DNA of 64,000 nucleotides from Burkholderia sp. GAS332. GTDB lineage: Bacteria; Pseudomonadota; Gammaproteobacteria; Burkholderiales; Burkholderiaceae. This document shows, piece by piece, positions 37,461-45,958 of the stretch (position 1 is its first letter; each line of letters begins with the position of its first letter). The notes below the pieces were generated by a model, which saw only the letters and a program-made list of their open reading frames with translations, did not search any database and was not told the origin of the DNA. A program made the position numbers and the translations under genes. Location of the stretch: the NCBI GenBank assembly GCA_900142905.1, contig FSRV01000003.1:434001-498000 (forward strand), given 5' to 3'.

Positions 37461-37943
37461 TCAGGCGGGAAGCGGCGCGATCAGCATGAGCACCTGGTTG
37501 TGCTGCACCAGTTCGCCGTTACGGACCAGAATCTTGTGAACGATGCCGCGCGTGGTGCTCTCCACCGAATTGAACATTTTCATGACCTCGACCAGGCAAA
37601 CGGTCGTGTCAGCCTCGACGACCCCGCCCTCTTCGACGAACAGCGGCTCGCCCGGGCGCGGGCTGCTATAGAAGGTACCGACCATCGGGGAACGGATTGC
37701 GACCATGCCTTCCGGGATCTGCACGGCGGTTTCCGCGGCCGGCGCAGCGTTCGGCGTCACTTGCGTGGCTGCCGGCGAAGCCGGCGCAGCGGGCCGAAAC
37801 ACCGCCGCGCTGTCCGGGGCGACCGCACCGTGCTTGCTTGCCTGAACGACGAAGGCGCCCAGCTTGACCTCCAGCGAATCCAGTTCGACGGCTCGATCGA
37901 GCAGCTCGAGGATCCGGGTGACGTCTGTGTGTGTCAGTGACAT
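37461..37943 (-). CDS. Biotin carboxyl carrier protein, AccB-like
   Basis: A 160-aa carrier: an N-terminal helical domain (TRILELLDRAVELDSLEVKLG), an Ala/Pro-rich linker at ~45-80, then a biotinyl domain with IRSPMVGTFYSSPRPGEP and biotin site EVMKMFNSVE. The SSPRPGEP thumb region is that of AccB. It lies immediately upstream of the biotin carboxylase, the normal accB-accC order. A second, minimal carrier is encoded on the rightward arm (39793-40017). Confidence 0.95.
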   Translation of the reverse strand: MSLTHTDVTRILELLDRAVELDSLEVKLGAFVVQASKHGAVAPDSAAVFRPAAPASPAATQVTPNAAPAAETAVQIPEGMVAIRSPMVGTFYSSPRPGEPLFVEEGGVVEADTTVCLVEVMKMFNSVESTTRGIVHKILVRNGELVQHNQVLMLIAPLPA

Positions 37944-37946
37944 CTC

Positions 37947-38087
37947 TCAAATCTCCATGGCGCGAACAATCAGTCGCGAAGGGGTTCCGTCGTGAACGAA
38001 GCCGGCCGCCTCGAAGCCGAGCGCCCCGGACTCTGTCAGAGCGTCGCCAATGAAGTCGGCCGCACCCGTGACCAGAACGCGTTTCAT
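37947..38087 (-). CDS. Possible 46-aa leader ORF with dinucleotide-fold-like start
   Basis: MKRVLVTGAADFIGDALTES opens like an SDR or epimerase Rossmann fold (VTGAAGFIG), then changes abruptly and ends TPSRLIVRAMEI, with the stop three bases before the carrier-protein ATG. It lacks a clear ribosome site. It may be a decayed gene or a short leader translated ahead of the operon. Confidence 0.3.
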   Translation of the reverse strand: MKRVLVTGAADFIGDALTESGALGFEAAGFVHDGTPSRLIVRAMEI

Positions 38088-38229
38088 TACGGTGTTCGTC
38101 TCAATATTCATTTCAGTGTCGTGTCCGTGGCTACCCTTGACTCAATGATATTTGCAGATTGTGTCATTGTCAACAATAAGACTTGCTGTTATTGTAGCCA
38201 CAATCGCGACACCTCTTTCGGAGCCCCCT
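38088..38229. promoter_or_regulatory. Divergent control region with two ATTGT...ACAAT dyads
   Basis: Lies between the leftward carrier/carboxylase operon and the rightward carboxyltransferase operon. ATTGTCAACAAT (38166-38177) and ATTGTAGCCACAAT (38191-38204) are perfect dyads with 2-nt and 4-nt centres. The same pattern is found upstream of the GntR gene and of the second ligase, so they are candidate operators for the GntR regulator at 41647. Confidence 0.6.
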
Positions 38230-39774
38230 GTGACCACAGCTACGTATTCAGAACAGTCTGAACAATTCGACGCCCGCCTGCGCCATGCCCTGGCGATGGG
38301 GGGCAGCGCCAAGCTCGAGCAGCGACGCGCGACCGGCGCGCTGAACGCCCGGGAACGCGTCGAACGTCTGCTCGACGAAGGTTCGTTCAAGGAAATCGGC
38401 ATGCTTGCCACGTCGGCCGTAGCCGCGGATCGCGAGTCGACGCCGGCTGACGGCAAGATCACCGGCCTCGGCCGGATCGACGAGCGTCGCGTCGCCGTGG
38501 TCTCGAATGACATGACCGTGAAGGGGGCGTCCTCGTCGAGCACCAACATGCGCAAGATCGCGTGGATCAAGGAGACCGCAACGCGCAACGGCGTACCGCT
38601 GATTTTCCTGGGCGAGTCGTCGGGGTCACGCGTGCCCGATTCGCTCGGCGCGCAAGCGATGGCGCAAGCCGGCCTCGACCCTCAGCAATATTGCCGCCGC
38701 CGCGAGATCCCTTGGGTGAGCGCCGTGCTCGGCCCGTGCCTCGGGTCGTCGACGTGGTACACCTGCCTGTCGGACTTCGTCGTCATGCGCAAGGGCGCGT
38801 TTCTCGCCGTGTCGAGCGCGCGCGTGACGTCCGCGGCCATTGGCGAAGCGATCGATCCGGAAGAGCTCGGCGGCTGGCGGCTGCATGCGGAACAAACCGG
38901 TCTGGTGGACATGGTGGTGGCAACCGATGAGGAGGCGCTGGACGCAATCCGCCGCTTCCTGTCGTACCTGCCTTCACATGCGGGCGAGGCCGCACCCAGC
39001 CGCACCGCTGGCGCCGACGTCGAGCCCACCACCGAGCCGCTCACCGAACTGGTACCCGCCGCGCGCGCAAAGACCTACGACATGCGCAAAGTTATCCCCG
39101 CCATCGTCGACCGCGACAGCTTCTTCCCGCTGAAGGATCGGTTCGGGCGCGCCGCGGTCACCGGCCTCGCGCGCCTGAACGGTGAGAGCATCGGCATCGT
39201 GGCCTCGAACCCGATGTTCAAGGCCGGCGCGATGGACCCCGACGCGTGCCGCAAGGTCACCTCGTTTCTGGTGCTCTGCGATTCATTCAATATCCCCGTG
39301 CTGTTCCTCGTCGACACGCCGGGGTTCCTGGTCGGCCTGGAGGGCGAGCGTAAGGCCGCACCGGCGCACATCATGAACATGATTCACGCGGTTCAACTGT
39401 GTTCCGTACCCAAGGTTTCGGTCATCCTGCGAAAGAGTTTCGGGCAGGCCTACATCAACATGGGCGGCGGCCGCAACAGTGACGAAGTGGCCGCGTGGCC
39501 CGGCGCCGATGTGAGCTTCATGGATCCCGAGGTCGCAGTCGGTGTGCTGCACGGCGTCAGTCGCAGCGACGACGCGCAGCGGTTCGAAGCCTTAAAGGCT
39601 GAGCTGGTGCGAGACACCTCGGCCTATGCGCTGGCCGGTGCGTTCGGCGTGCAGACCGTCATCAAACCCGAGCAAACGCGCTCGTTCCTGATTGAGGCCT
39701 TCCGCACTCATCGCCGCTCGAGAAGCGCCGGCGTGGGACTGCATGAAATGCGCGCGTGGCCGACCTACTTCTGA
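38230..39774 (+). CDS. Acyl-CoA carboxylase carboxyltransferase subunit (PccB/MmdA-like)
   Basis: A 514-aa crotonase-fold carboxyltransferase that would transfer CO2 from carboxybiotin to an acyl-CoA. The N-terminal half has ARERVERLLDEGSF, FLGESSGSRVPDS and the C-terminal half has SNPMFKAGAMDPDACRK, DTPGFLVGLEGERKAA, SFGQAYINMGGG. The usual GG(A/S)xTH segment reads GGWRLHAEQTGLVD, a diverged acyl-CoA pocket. GTG 38230 after CGGAG is the most likely start, placing both candidate operators upstream. It probably works with the carrier/biotin carboxylase of the divergent operon. Confidence 0.88.
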   Translation: MTTATYSEQSEQFDARLRHALAMGGSAKLEQRRATGALNARERVERLLDEGSFKEIGMLATSAVAADRESTPADGKITGLGRIDERRVAVVSNDMTVKGASSSSTNMRKIAWIKETATRNGVPLIFLGESSGSRVPDSLGAQAMAQAGLDPQQYCRRREIPWVSAVLGPCLGSSTWYTCLSDFVVMRKGAFLAVSSARVTSAAIGEAIDPEELGGWRLHAEQTGLVDMVVATDEEALDAIRRFLSYLPSHAGEAAPSRTAGADVEPTTEPLTELVPAARAKTYDMRKVIPAIVDRDSFFPLKDRFGRAAVTGLARLNGESIGIVASNPMFKAGAMDPDACRKVTSFLVLCDSFNIPVLFLVDTPGFLVGLEGERKAAPAHIMNMIHAVQLCSVPKVSVILRKSFGQAYINMGGGRNSDEVAAWPGADVSFMDPEVAVGVLHGVSRSDDAQRFEALKAELVRDTSAYALAGAFGVQTVIKPEQTRSFLIEAFRTHRRSRSAGVGLHEMRAWPTYF

Positions 39775-39792
39775 CTTTTACCGAGAACGAAT

Positions 39793-40017
39793 ATGACCCA
39801 ACGAGCACTCAAATCGGAAATCACCGGCACGGTCTGGAAGATCGACGCGCAACCCGGCGACAACATGGATGAAGATCAGGTTGTTCTGACACTGGAATCG
39901 ATGAAGATGGAAATTCCAGTGATAGCGCCCGAAACCTGCCGCCTGATCTCCGTACTCGTCAAGGAAGGCGAAGCGGTGCGTGAGGGCCAGGACCTCGCGG
40001 TAATCGAACACGATTGA
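39793..40017 (+). CDS. Minimal biotinyl-domain carrier protein (74 aa)
   Basis: A single lipoyl/biotinyl domain: SEITGTVWKIDAQPGDNM, biotin site LESMKMEIPV, then VLVKEGEAVREGQDLAVIE. The glutamate-flanked ESMKMEI site is like stand-alone carriers of decarboxylases and acetyl-CoA-type carboxylases. It lies 18 bp downstream of the carboxyltransferase gene. Two carriers of different architecture in one cluster suggest two carboxyl-transfer partners or a back-up. Confidence 0.93.
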   Translation: MTQRALKSEITGTVWKIDAQPGDNMDEDQVVLTLESMKMEIPVIAPETCRLISVLVKEGEAVREGQDLAVIEHD

Positions 40018-40103
40018 GGACGCACGGCTCCACTAAGATATTTGGGAGCCAATGTGTCGACAATCATACAAATTCGGCCAATGTCGCCGAAAAGGAGACA
40101 CGC

Positions 40104-41381
40104 ATGAACTGGAAGAACAGGCCGGGCGCCGTGCTCGCCACACTATTGACGATTCACCTTCTGGGTCAAATCGATCGCAACATGCTGCTTGGCTTCTCGC
40201 CGCAGATCACGCGGGACCTGGCGCTCAGCAACGCGCAGTACGGCTTCCTGGTCGGCGCGGTGTGGGTTTTGAGTTACGGCGTGATGTCGGTGCTCATGGG
40301 AACACTCGCCGACCGCTTCAGCCGCCCCCGCCTGATCGCCGTCGGCCTCGTCATCTGGAGCGTATGCACCGCGGCTTCCGGCACGGCACATACGTTCGGG
40401 CAGATGGTAGCGGCACGCTTTCTCGTCGCCAGTGGCGAGGCCGCGTTGATCCCGGCCGCCGTGGCGCTGCTGTATGAAGTCTTCGCCCCTCAGCGGCGAA
40501 GCGCGGCGATTGGCTTGTTCTTCATGGGCATTCCGGTTGGCATCGGCTGCAGCTTCCTGCTCGCCGGCTCGTTTGGCGCCGAGCATGGCTGGCGCACGAC
40601 TTTTTTCGCACTGGGCGCAATCGGGATGGCTATCGCGATACCGCTATCGCTGCTGCGCGAGCGCCGCGGCGAACAGCCGCAAGACGCGCGCGGCGAACCT
40701 TTCGTCGCGCAGGTGGGCGCCGTCGCTGCCCTGATGCGAGGGAACCCGGCCATCGTGCTGACGATCGTTGGTTTCGTGCTGGTCCACATGGTCGTGGCCG
40801 GGCTTTCGTTCGCGCAACTATGGCTGGTGCGTGAGCGGGGCTTCGATGGCGCCAGCATCGCCAGGACGATGGGCCTGCTGCAGATCGTCTTCGGCACGCT
40901 GGGTTCTCTGGCCGGTGGCGCGCTGGGCGACCGCTATGCGCGCCGCCTCCCTGGCGGGCTCGCTACGTTCATGCTGATACTCGTGCTCCTGGCAGCACCG
41001 CTGATGATCGCTTACCGCCTGGCGCCGGCCGGCTCCCCGCTGTTCTACGCGGGGATGTGCGCGGGTTTCTTCCTCCCGTTGGCCCTGTATGGACCGGCCA
41101 TCACCGTCATCCAGAGCCTGACCCCGCCGCAGATGCGTTCGACCATTACCGGTTGCTGCATGTTGCTGATCAACATCTTCGCCGCCGCCATCGGCAGCTT
41201 TGCCATTGGCTCGGTGAGCGACGCGCTGGCGCGCGCCGGCGTAAGCGCGCCGCTCACGAAGGTACTGCTGGGGGCGGATATCGTGGCCATCGCGTCGGCG
41301 CTGTTCTTCCTGATGGCGGCGCGGCGCCTGTGTAGCAAGGCCCCGACGCCCCAGGGTACCAGCGAGGCCGTGCTCCCATGA
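40104..41381 (+). CDS. MFS transporter
   Basis: A 425-aa inner-membrane protein with about 12 transmembrane helices. The start MNWKNRPGAVLATLLTIH follows AAGGAGA at ideal spacing. Loop 2-3 carries GTLADRFSRPRL, the MFS signature. It is the third gene of the rightward operon and probably takes up (or exports) the acid handled by the pathway; the substrate cannot be read from sequence. Confidence 0.88.
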   Translation: MNWKNRPGAVLATLLTIHLLGQIDRNMLLGFSPQITRDLALSNAQYGFLVGAVWVLSYGVMSVLMGTLADRFSRPRLIAVGLVIWSVCTAASGTAHTFGQMVAARFLVASGEAALIPAAVALLYEVFAPQRRSAAIGLFFMGIPVGIGCSFLLAGSFGAEHGWRTTFFALGAIGMAIAIPLSLLRERRGEQPQDARGEPFVAQVGAVAALMRGNPAIVLTIVGFVLVHMVVAGLSFAQLWLVRERGFDGASIARTMGLLQIVFGTLGSLAGGALGDRYARRLPGGLATFMLILVLLAAPLMIAYRLAPAGSPLFYAGMCAGFFLPLALYGPAITVIQSLTPPQMRSTITGCCMLLINIFAAAIGSFAIGSVSDALARAGVSAPLTKVLLGADIVAIASALFFLMAARRLCSKAPTPQGTSEAVLP

Positions 41382-41520
41382 TTTTCATGGTCACGCGTCC
41401 CGGGTTGGCGCCCTGGTCGACGCCAGCGCCGGAATCAGCATGAAGACGCAACTGAAGGAACTTGCGACCGTGAGCTGGAAGCCGATCCTTGCGAGATGGT
41501 GGTCCTTAAGGGATTGATTC

Positions 41521-41586
41521 AGGGGCGGCGGCCCCTCGCGCAGCGGTTAGCTTGACTTCCACGGAATATTGTAATATTGTCAACAC
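41521..41586. promoter_or_regulatory. GntR gene upstream region: GC hairpin and operator-like site
   Basis: AGGGGC-GGCG-GCCCCT (41521-41536) is a short perfect hairpin that could end the transporter operon. ATTGTCAACAC (41576-41586) matches the left part of the cluster dyad ATTGT-NN-ACAAT, preceded by another half site, ATTGTAAT (41568-41575). This would allow autoregulation by the GntR protein. Confidence 0.45.
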
Positions 41587-41646
41587 GAATACGTTATGAT
41601 AGAATGCTTCCGCACTACTACAACCTTACATAGGCTAAACGGAATC

Positions 41647-42360
41647 ATGTCGACCACTGACGACAACATTGCCGATGTTGCGGTCCCCAATGGTGCGCGC
41701 GGAGGACGCGGCAGTCCGCGGCCCCTGACCATGCCGGAACAGATCGCCGAGAGCATCACCGACGCAGTGCTACGAGGCGACTACCAGCCAGGCGATCGCG
41801 TGCGCGAGCAGGAGCTGGCGTCGCAGTTTCAGGTCAGCCGCGGCCCGATCCGGGAAGCGCTGCGGATCCTCGAAAAGAGCGGCGTCGTGCGCATCTTGCC
41901 ACAACGCGGTGCGCACATCACGCAGCTCAGCGCGAAGGAAGTCAACGACCTCTTCGAGGTTCGGCGCTCCCTCATCGGCCTGCTTGCTCGCAAGATATGC
42001 CCTGCGCCGCCGGCACTGATCAGGGCGGTGGATCAGCAAGTTCGCACTTTGGAAGCGCTCGGCGGTCAGGAGAGCGCGACGGAAGAACACGCGAAAATTA
42101 GCCTGTTGCTGAGCCGGCTGATACTCGCCGCTTGCGACAACCATCGGCTGGTGGAGATGCTGGAGTCGCTCGTCAACCAGACAGCGCGATATACGCGGCT
42201 CGGATTGCGCGAACCACAGCGCCGCACACAGTCGGCCGCCAGTTGGCGCAGTTTCGTGATCGCCCTTGAGGCCGGCAACGCCGACCTCGCCGCAGCGGCT
42301 CTCGAAGGCCTCGTCGAGGCGTCGCGCGTCGCAGCCGTGAAGCATCTTCAGCAAGGCTGA
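41647..42360 (+). CDS. GntR-family (FadR/FCD subfamily) transcriptional regulator
   Basis: A 237-aa regulator. The winged helix-turn-helix covers residues ~30-95 (REQELASQFQVSRGPIREALR, GVVRILPQRGAHI), and the all-helical FCD ligand domain follows at ~110-230. ATG 41647 is preferred to an upstream ATG because of position and GGAA. It lies between two transcription units of the cluster, and the FadR-type dyad near its own promoter and its neighbours suggests that it represses them until an acid or acyl-CoA binds. Confidence 0.9.
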   Translation: MSTTDDNIADVAVPNGARGGRGSPRPLTMPEQIAESITDAVLRGDYQPGDRVREQELASQFQVSRGPIREALRILEKSGVVRILPQRGAHITQLSAKEVNDLFEVRRSLIGLLARKICPAPPALIRAVDQQVRTLEALGGQESATEEHAKISLLLSRLILAACDNHRLVEMLESLVNQTARYTRLGLREPQRRTQSAASWRSFVIALEAGNADLAAAALEGLVEASRVAAVKHLQQG

Positions 42361-42397
42361 CATACCGCACCGGTTTTCCGGTGCTTTGCCGTCCATT

Positions 42398-42409
42398 ATT
42401 GTAGACAAT
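42398..42409. promoter_or_regulatory. Operator-like dyad upstream of the second acyl-CoA ligase
   Basis: ATTGTAGACAAT is a perfect ATTGT-NN-ACAAT dyad 13 bases before the ligase ATG; a further half, GGACAATATTAT, follows at once. The position overlaps where RNA polymerase or the ribosome would bind, typical of repression. Confidence 0.6.
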
Positions 42410-42422
42410 CGGACAATATTAT

Positions 42423-44012
42423 ATGAGCACTCAGATTGCTGGCCGCATGATCTCCTGGGCATCGGCCCAGCACGCGAGCCGAACCGCCCTCGTCTTTCAG
42501 GGCCGCAACATTACGTTCATTGAAGTCGAGCGACGCAGCAACTGCCTGGCCAACGCTCTGATCTCGCTCGGGCTGAAGCCCGGCGAGCGCATCGCAGCGC
42601 TGCTTGCCAATTCAGAAGAGACCGTAGATAGCTTCTTCGGAGCGGAGAAGGCCGCGCTGACCTACGTGCCGCTGAATGCCCGCCACACACTGCATGAGCA
42701 GGTGGATATCCTCAACGACTGCGAAGCTGCCGTCGTTATCGTAGGCCCGGAGTTCCGCGACGTCGGCGCGCGGCTCGCAGCCCGCCTGTCGTCAGCCCGG
42801 GTGCCGTCGCTCAGGCACGTCGTCGCGCTCGGATGGTCGGCACCAGGAACGATCGAGTACGAGACACTTGTCCGCACCGCGAGCGAGGCAGCGCCCGCAA
42901 TCGAGGTCGGCTCCGACCATCTGATACGCCTCGCCTATACCTCGGGCACGACCGGCAAGCCCAAGGGCGTGGCCTACTCGCTGGCTCGCTGGCAAGCCCG
43001 CCTCACCAATCACTTCGACGCGATGGAGTATCGGCTCGGTCCGGACGACGCGATGCTGCACGTCGGCCCGTTGACGCACGCTGCCGGAGTCCATCTGCTG
43101 CCCTGCTACCTGTGCGGGGCGCGCAACGTGATCGAAGACAAGTTCGACGTCGATGCGGTGCTCGCACTGATCGAGCAGTACCGCATCACCCAGATCATGC
43201 TCGTGCCCACGATGCTGAACCGCCTGGTCGACGCAGTGGAAAGCGGCGCGAAGGCGGACCTGTCATCGTTGCGGCGCATCCACTACGGTACGGCACCGAC
43301 GCCGCCCGATCTCATCAAGCGTGCGATCGCCGCGTTCGGGCCGATCCTGCGCCAGCAGTACGGCATGACAGAGGCGGCGCAACCGCTGACCGTGCTGTAC
43401 CCAGACGATCATGTGGCCGGTGATGAGGTGCAGGAGCAGCGCTTGCTGTCCTGCGGACGGCCGACGGCCAACGTACACATCGCGATCCGCGACACCAGCG
43501 GCGCTACGCTGGCGCCGGACGAGATCGGTGAAATCACGATCGAATATCGCGGCATCGGTGAGGTGCAATTCTGGCGCCGGCCCCAACTGCTCGCCGAAAC
43601 GGTACGTGACGGCTGGTACTACACGGGCGATCTCGGCTACTTCGACAAGGCCGGCTTCCTGTACATCGTCGGCCGCAACAAGGACATGATCATCTCCGGC
43701 GGTTTCAACGTCTACGCGCGCGAAGTCGAAGATGCTCTTATCAGCCATGGCGCCGTGTCGGAAGCCGCGGTGCTGGGGCTGCCCGACTCCGAGTGGGGCG
43801 AGACGGTCGCGGCCTTCGTGGTCACGCGCACCGGCACGACGACCACGGCCGAAGAACTGCAGCGCCACTGCGCAGAGCGTATCGCCAGCTATAAGAAGCC
43901 GCGCCTGGTGGAGTTTGTCGACGCGCTGCCGCGCAACGGCGCGGGCAAGGTCACGAAGAACACCCTACGAGACACCTACCTGGCATCACGAAAGGAAGCA
44001 AACAATGAATGA
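42423..44012 (+). CDS. Acyl-CoA synthetase (AMP-forming), rightward operon
   Basis: A 529-aa ANL-superfamily ligase. The P-loop YTSGTTGKPKGV is canonical. Also present are YGMTEAAQPL, YTGDLGYFDKAGFLYIVGRNKD and the catalytic-Lys motif NGAGKVTKNTLRD. It heads a four-gene unit (ligase, TauD-type dioxygenase, biotin synthase, P450) with overlapping or near-overlapping junctions. The substrate is unknown; the neighbouring oxygenases could prepare or modify the acid. Confidence 0.92.
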   Translation: MSTQIAGRMISWASAQHASRTALVFQGRNITFIEVERRSNCLANALISLGLKPGERIAALLANSEETVDSFFGAEKAALTYVPLNARHTLHEQVDILNDCEAAVVIVGPEFRDVGARLAARLSSARVPSLRHVVALGWSAPGTIEYETLVRTASEAAPAIEVGSDHLIRLAYTSGTTGKPKGVAYSLARWQARLTNHFDAMEYRLGPDDAMLHVGPLTHAAGVHLLPCYLCGARNVIEDKFDVDAVLALIEQYRITQIMLVPTMLNRLVDAVESGAKADLSSLRRIHYGTAPTPPDLIKRAIAAFGPILRQQYGMTEAAQPLTVLYPDDHVAGDEVQEQRLLSCGRPTANVHIAIRDTSGATLAPDEIGEITIEYRGIGEVQFWRRPQLLAETVRDGWYYTGDLGYFDKAGFLYIVGRNKDMIISGGFNVYAREVEDALISHGAVSEAAVLGLPDSEWGETVAAFVVTRTGTTTTAEELQRHCAERIASYKKPRLVEFVDALPRNGAGKVTKNTLRDTYLASRKEANNE

Positions 44013-44889
44013 CTATGGATTGAGCGCCATCGAGGCGTGGAACAACCGTCCTCGCCGGCACTACGAAACCATCAGCGTCAAGCCGCTGACGCACACGATC
44101 GGCGCGGAAATCAGCGGCGTGGATCTGTCCACCGAGTTGTCGGATCAACAGTTCGACGAGATCCGTCATGCGTGGCTGGAGAATCTCGTCGTCATCTTCC
44201 GCGACCAGCAGATGACGCCCGAGCAGCACAAGCGCCTCGGCCGTCGCTTCGGCGCGTTGCACGTGCACCCGCTCAACGCCGTAAAACCCGGCAAGGACCC
44301 GGAGATCTTCGAGGTCAAGGCTGGCAAGCACTCGAAGACAGTGGCAGGCGAAGGCTGGCACACGGATGTGTCGTGCGATGCCGAACCGCCAATGGGCTCA
44401 ATGCTTTACGTCACGCAGATGCCAGAGGGAGGCATCGGCGGCGACACCATGTTCGCCAACATGTACCTCGCCTACGACATGCTGTCGGATCGACTCAAGA
44501 GTTTGCTCGAGGGCATGACCGCCATTCACGACGGCGCCATTCCTTACGCTGGCCGCTATCGACACAAAGTGCCCGAAGGCGGTTTCCCGACCGCCGAACA
44601 CCCGATCGTGGTGCGGCATCCCGAAACCGGCCGCAAGCTGCTGTTCGTCAACCCGGGCTTTACTTCGCATATCGTTCAGCTCACCGGCTACGAGAGCAAG
44701 TGCTTGCTCGGGATGCTCTACCGAATGATCGAGATAACCCCGTCACTCGTCTGCCGGATCCCCTGGACGCAGAACTCCATGGTGTTCTGGGACAACCGCT
44801 GCACACAACACCACGCGGTCTGGGACTACTACCCACTCAATCGCTATGGGCAGCGCGTCACCATCGCCGGTCAGGCGCCGAGCGCCTGA
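44005..44889 (+). CDS. TauD/TfdA-family 2-oxoglutarate-dependent dioxygenase
   Basis: A 294-aa non-haem Fe(II) enzyme that hydroxylates a substrate while decarboxylating 2-oxoglutarate. The iron ligands are visible as HTD in EGWHTDVSC and the distal His in CTQHHAVWDYYP, with the 2-oxoglutarate Arg in YGQRVTIAG. ATG 44005 overlaps the ligase stop by 8 bp and follows AAAGGAAG. Members act on taurine, alkyl sulfates, phenoxyacetates and related small acids; which applies here is not evident. Confidence 0.92.
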   Translation: MNDYGLSAIEAWNNRPRRHYETISVKPLTHTIGAEISGVDLSTELSDQQFDEIRHAWLENLVVIFRDQQMTPEQHKRLGRRFGALHVHPLNAVKPGKDPEIFEVKAGKHSKTVAGEGWHTDVSCDAEPPMGSMLYVTQMPEGGIGGDTMFANMYLAYDMLSDRLKSLLEGMTAIHDGAIPYAGRYRHKVPEGGFPTAEHPIVVRHPETGRKLLFVNPGFTSHIVQLTGYESKCLLGMLYRMIEITPSLVCRIPWTQNSMVFWDNRCTQHHAVWDYYPLNRYGQRVTIAGQAPSA

Positions 44890-44914
44890 AAAAGCTACGT
44901 AGAACGGAAGAATC

Positions 44915-45958
44915 ATGAAACCGATTGCCATCGTTCCCCTTGCCTCGCTGCGCGCCGAGGCCGCCGCAGTAACCGCCGCCACTGCCGCCGCGCAAGCACG
45001 CGAGTCAGGTACCGTTGCGCGGTGGAGCGTGGAGGCCATCCTGGCGCTCTACGGCCTGCCCTTCATGGTCCTGATGTTTCGTGCCCAGGAGGTGCATCGG
45101 CAGCATTTCGACTCCAATGAGGTGCAGTTGTCGACGCTACTTTCGATCAAGACCGGAGGCTGTGCGGAAGACTGCGGCTATTGCCCTCAATCGGCCCATT
45201 TCGAAACGGGCGTAGAGGCCAGCAAGCTGATGCCGCTTGAAGAGGTCGTTGCCGCCGCCCACGCGGCCAAGGCCCAGGGTGCAACGCGCTTCTGCATGGG
45301 GGCGGCCTGGCGCAGTCCCAAGGAGCGTGACATGGAGCGCGTTTCCGCGATGATCCGCGAGGTGAAGGCGTTGGGCATGGAGACCTGCGTGACGCTCGGC
45401 ATGCTCAACGCGGACCAGGCGAATGGGTTGAAAGAGGCAGGACTGGACTACTACAACCACAACCTCGATACCGCGCCGGAGTTCTATGAGCGCATCATCA
45501 GCACGCGCACTTACCAGGACCGCCTCGACACGCTGATGCACGTGCGCGACGCCGGTATTCACGTGTGTTGTGGCGGCATCGTTGGGCTGGGCGAATCGCG
45601 CGAGCAGCGCGCCGGGCTGATTGCGCAACTCGCCAATCTCGCCCCCTATCCCGAATCGGTACCGATCAACAACCTGGTGCAGGTGGACGGCACACCGCTG
45701 GCCGGCACCGCGCCCATCGACCCGTTCGAGTTTGTGCGGACCATCGCTGTCGCCCGTATCACGATGCCGCAGACCATGGTGCGGCTGTCCGCAGGCAGGG
45801 AGGCGATGGACGAATCAACGCAGACGCTGTGCTTCCTCGCGGGCGCAAACTCCGTCTTCTATGGGGACAAGCTGCTGACCACGGCCAATCCGCAGTCACA
45901 ACAAGACCAGGCCTTGTTCGCCAGGTTGGGGATGCGCATCTCGGGACAGGCCGCATGA
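44915..45958 (+). CDS. bioB: Biotin synthase
   Basis: A 347-aa radical-SAM enzyme inserting sulfur into dethiobiotin. The cluster motif is [11 protein letters not shown], followed by [11 protein letters not shown], the family blocks [18 protein letters not shown] and [14 protein letters not shown], and the second-cluster Arg in MVRLSAGR. A 45-residue Ala-rich N-terminal extension precedes the core. It overlaps the P450 by 4 bp (ATGA). No other biotin genes are nearby, so this copy probably serves the local biotin-dependent carboxylase. Confidence 0.95.
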   Translation: MKPIAIVPLASLRAEAAAVTAATAAAQARESGTVARWSVEAILALYGLPFMVLMFRAQEVHRQHFDSNEVQLSTLLSIKTGGCAEDCGYCPQSAHFETGVEASKLMPLEEVVAAAHAAKAQGATRFCMGAAWRSPKERDMERVSAMIREVKALGMETCVTLGMLNADQANGLKEAGLDYYNHNLDTAPEFYERIISTRTYQDRLDTLMHVRDAGIHVCCGGIVGLGESREQRAGLIAQLANLAPYPESVPINNLVQVDGTPLAGTAPIDPFEFVRTIAVARITMPQTMVRLSAGREAMDESTQTLCFLAGANSVFYGDKLLTTANPQSQQDQALFARLGMRISGQAA

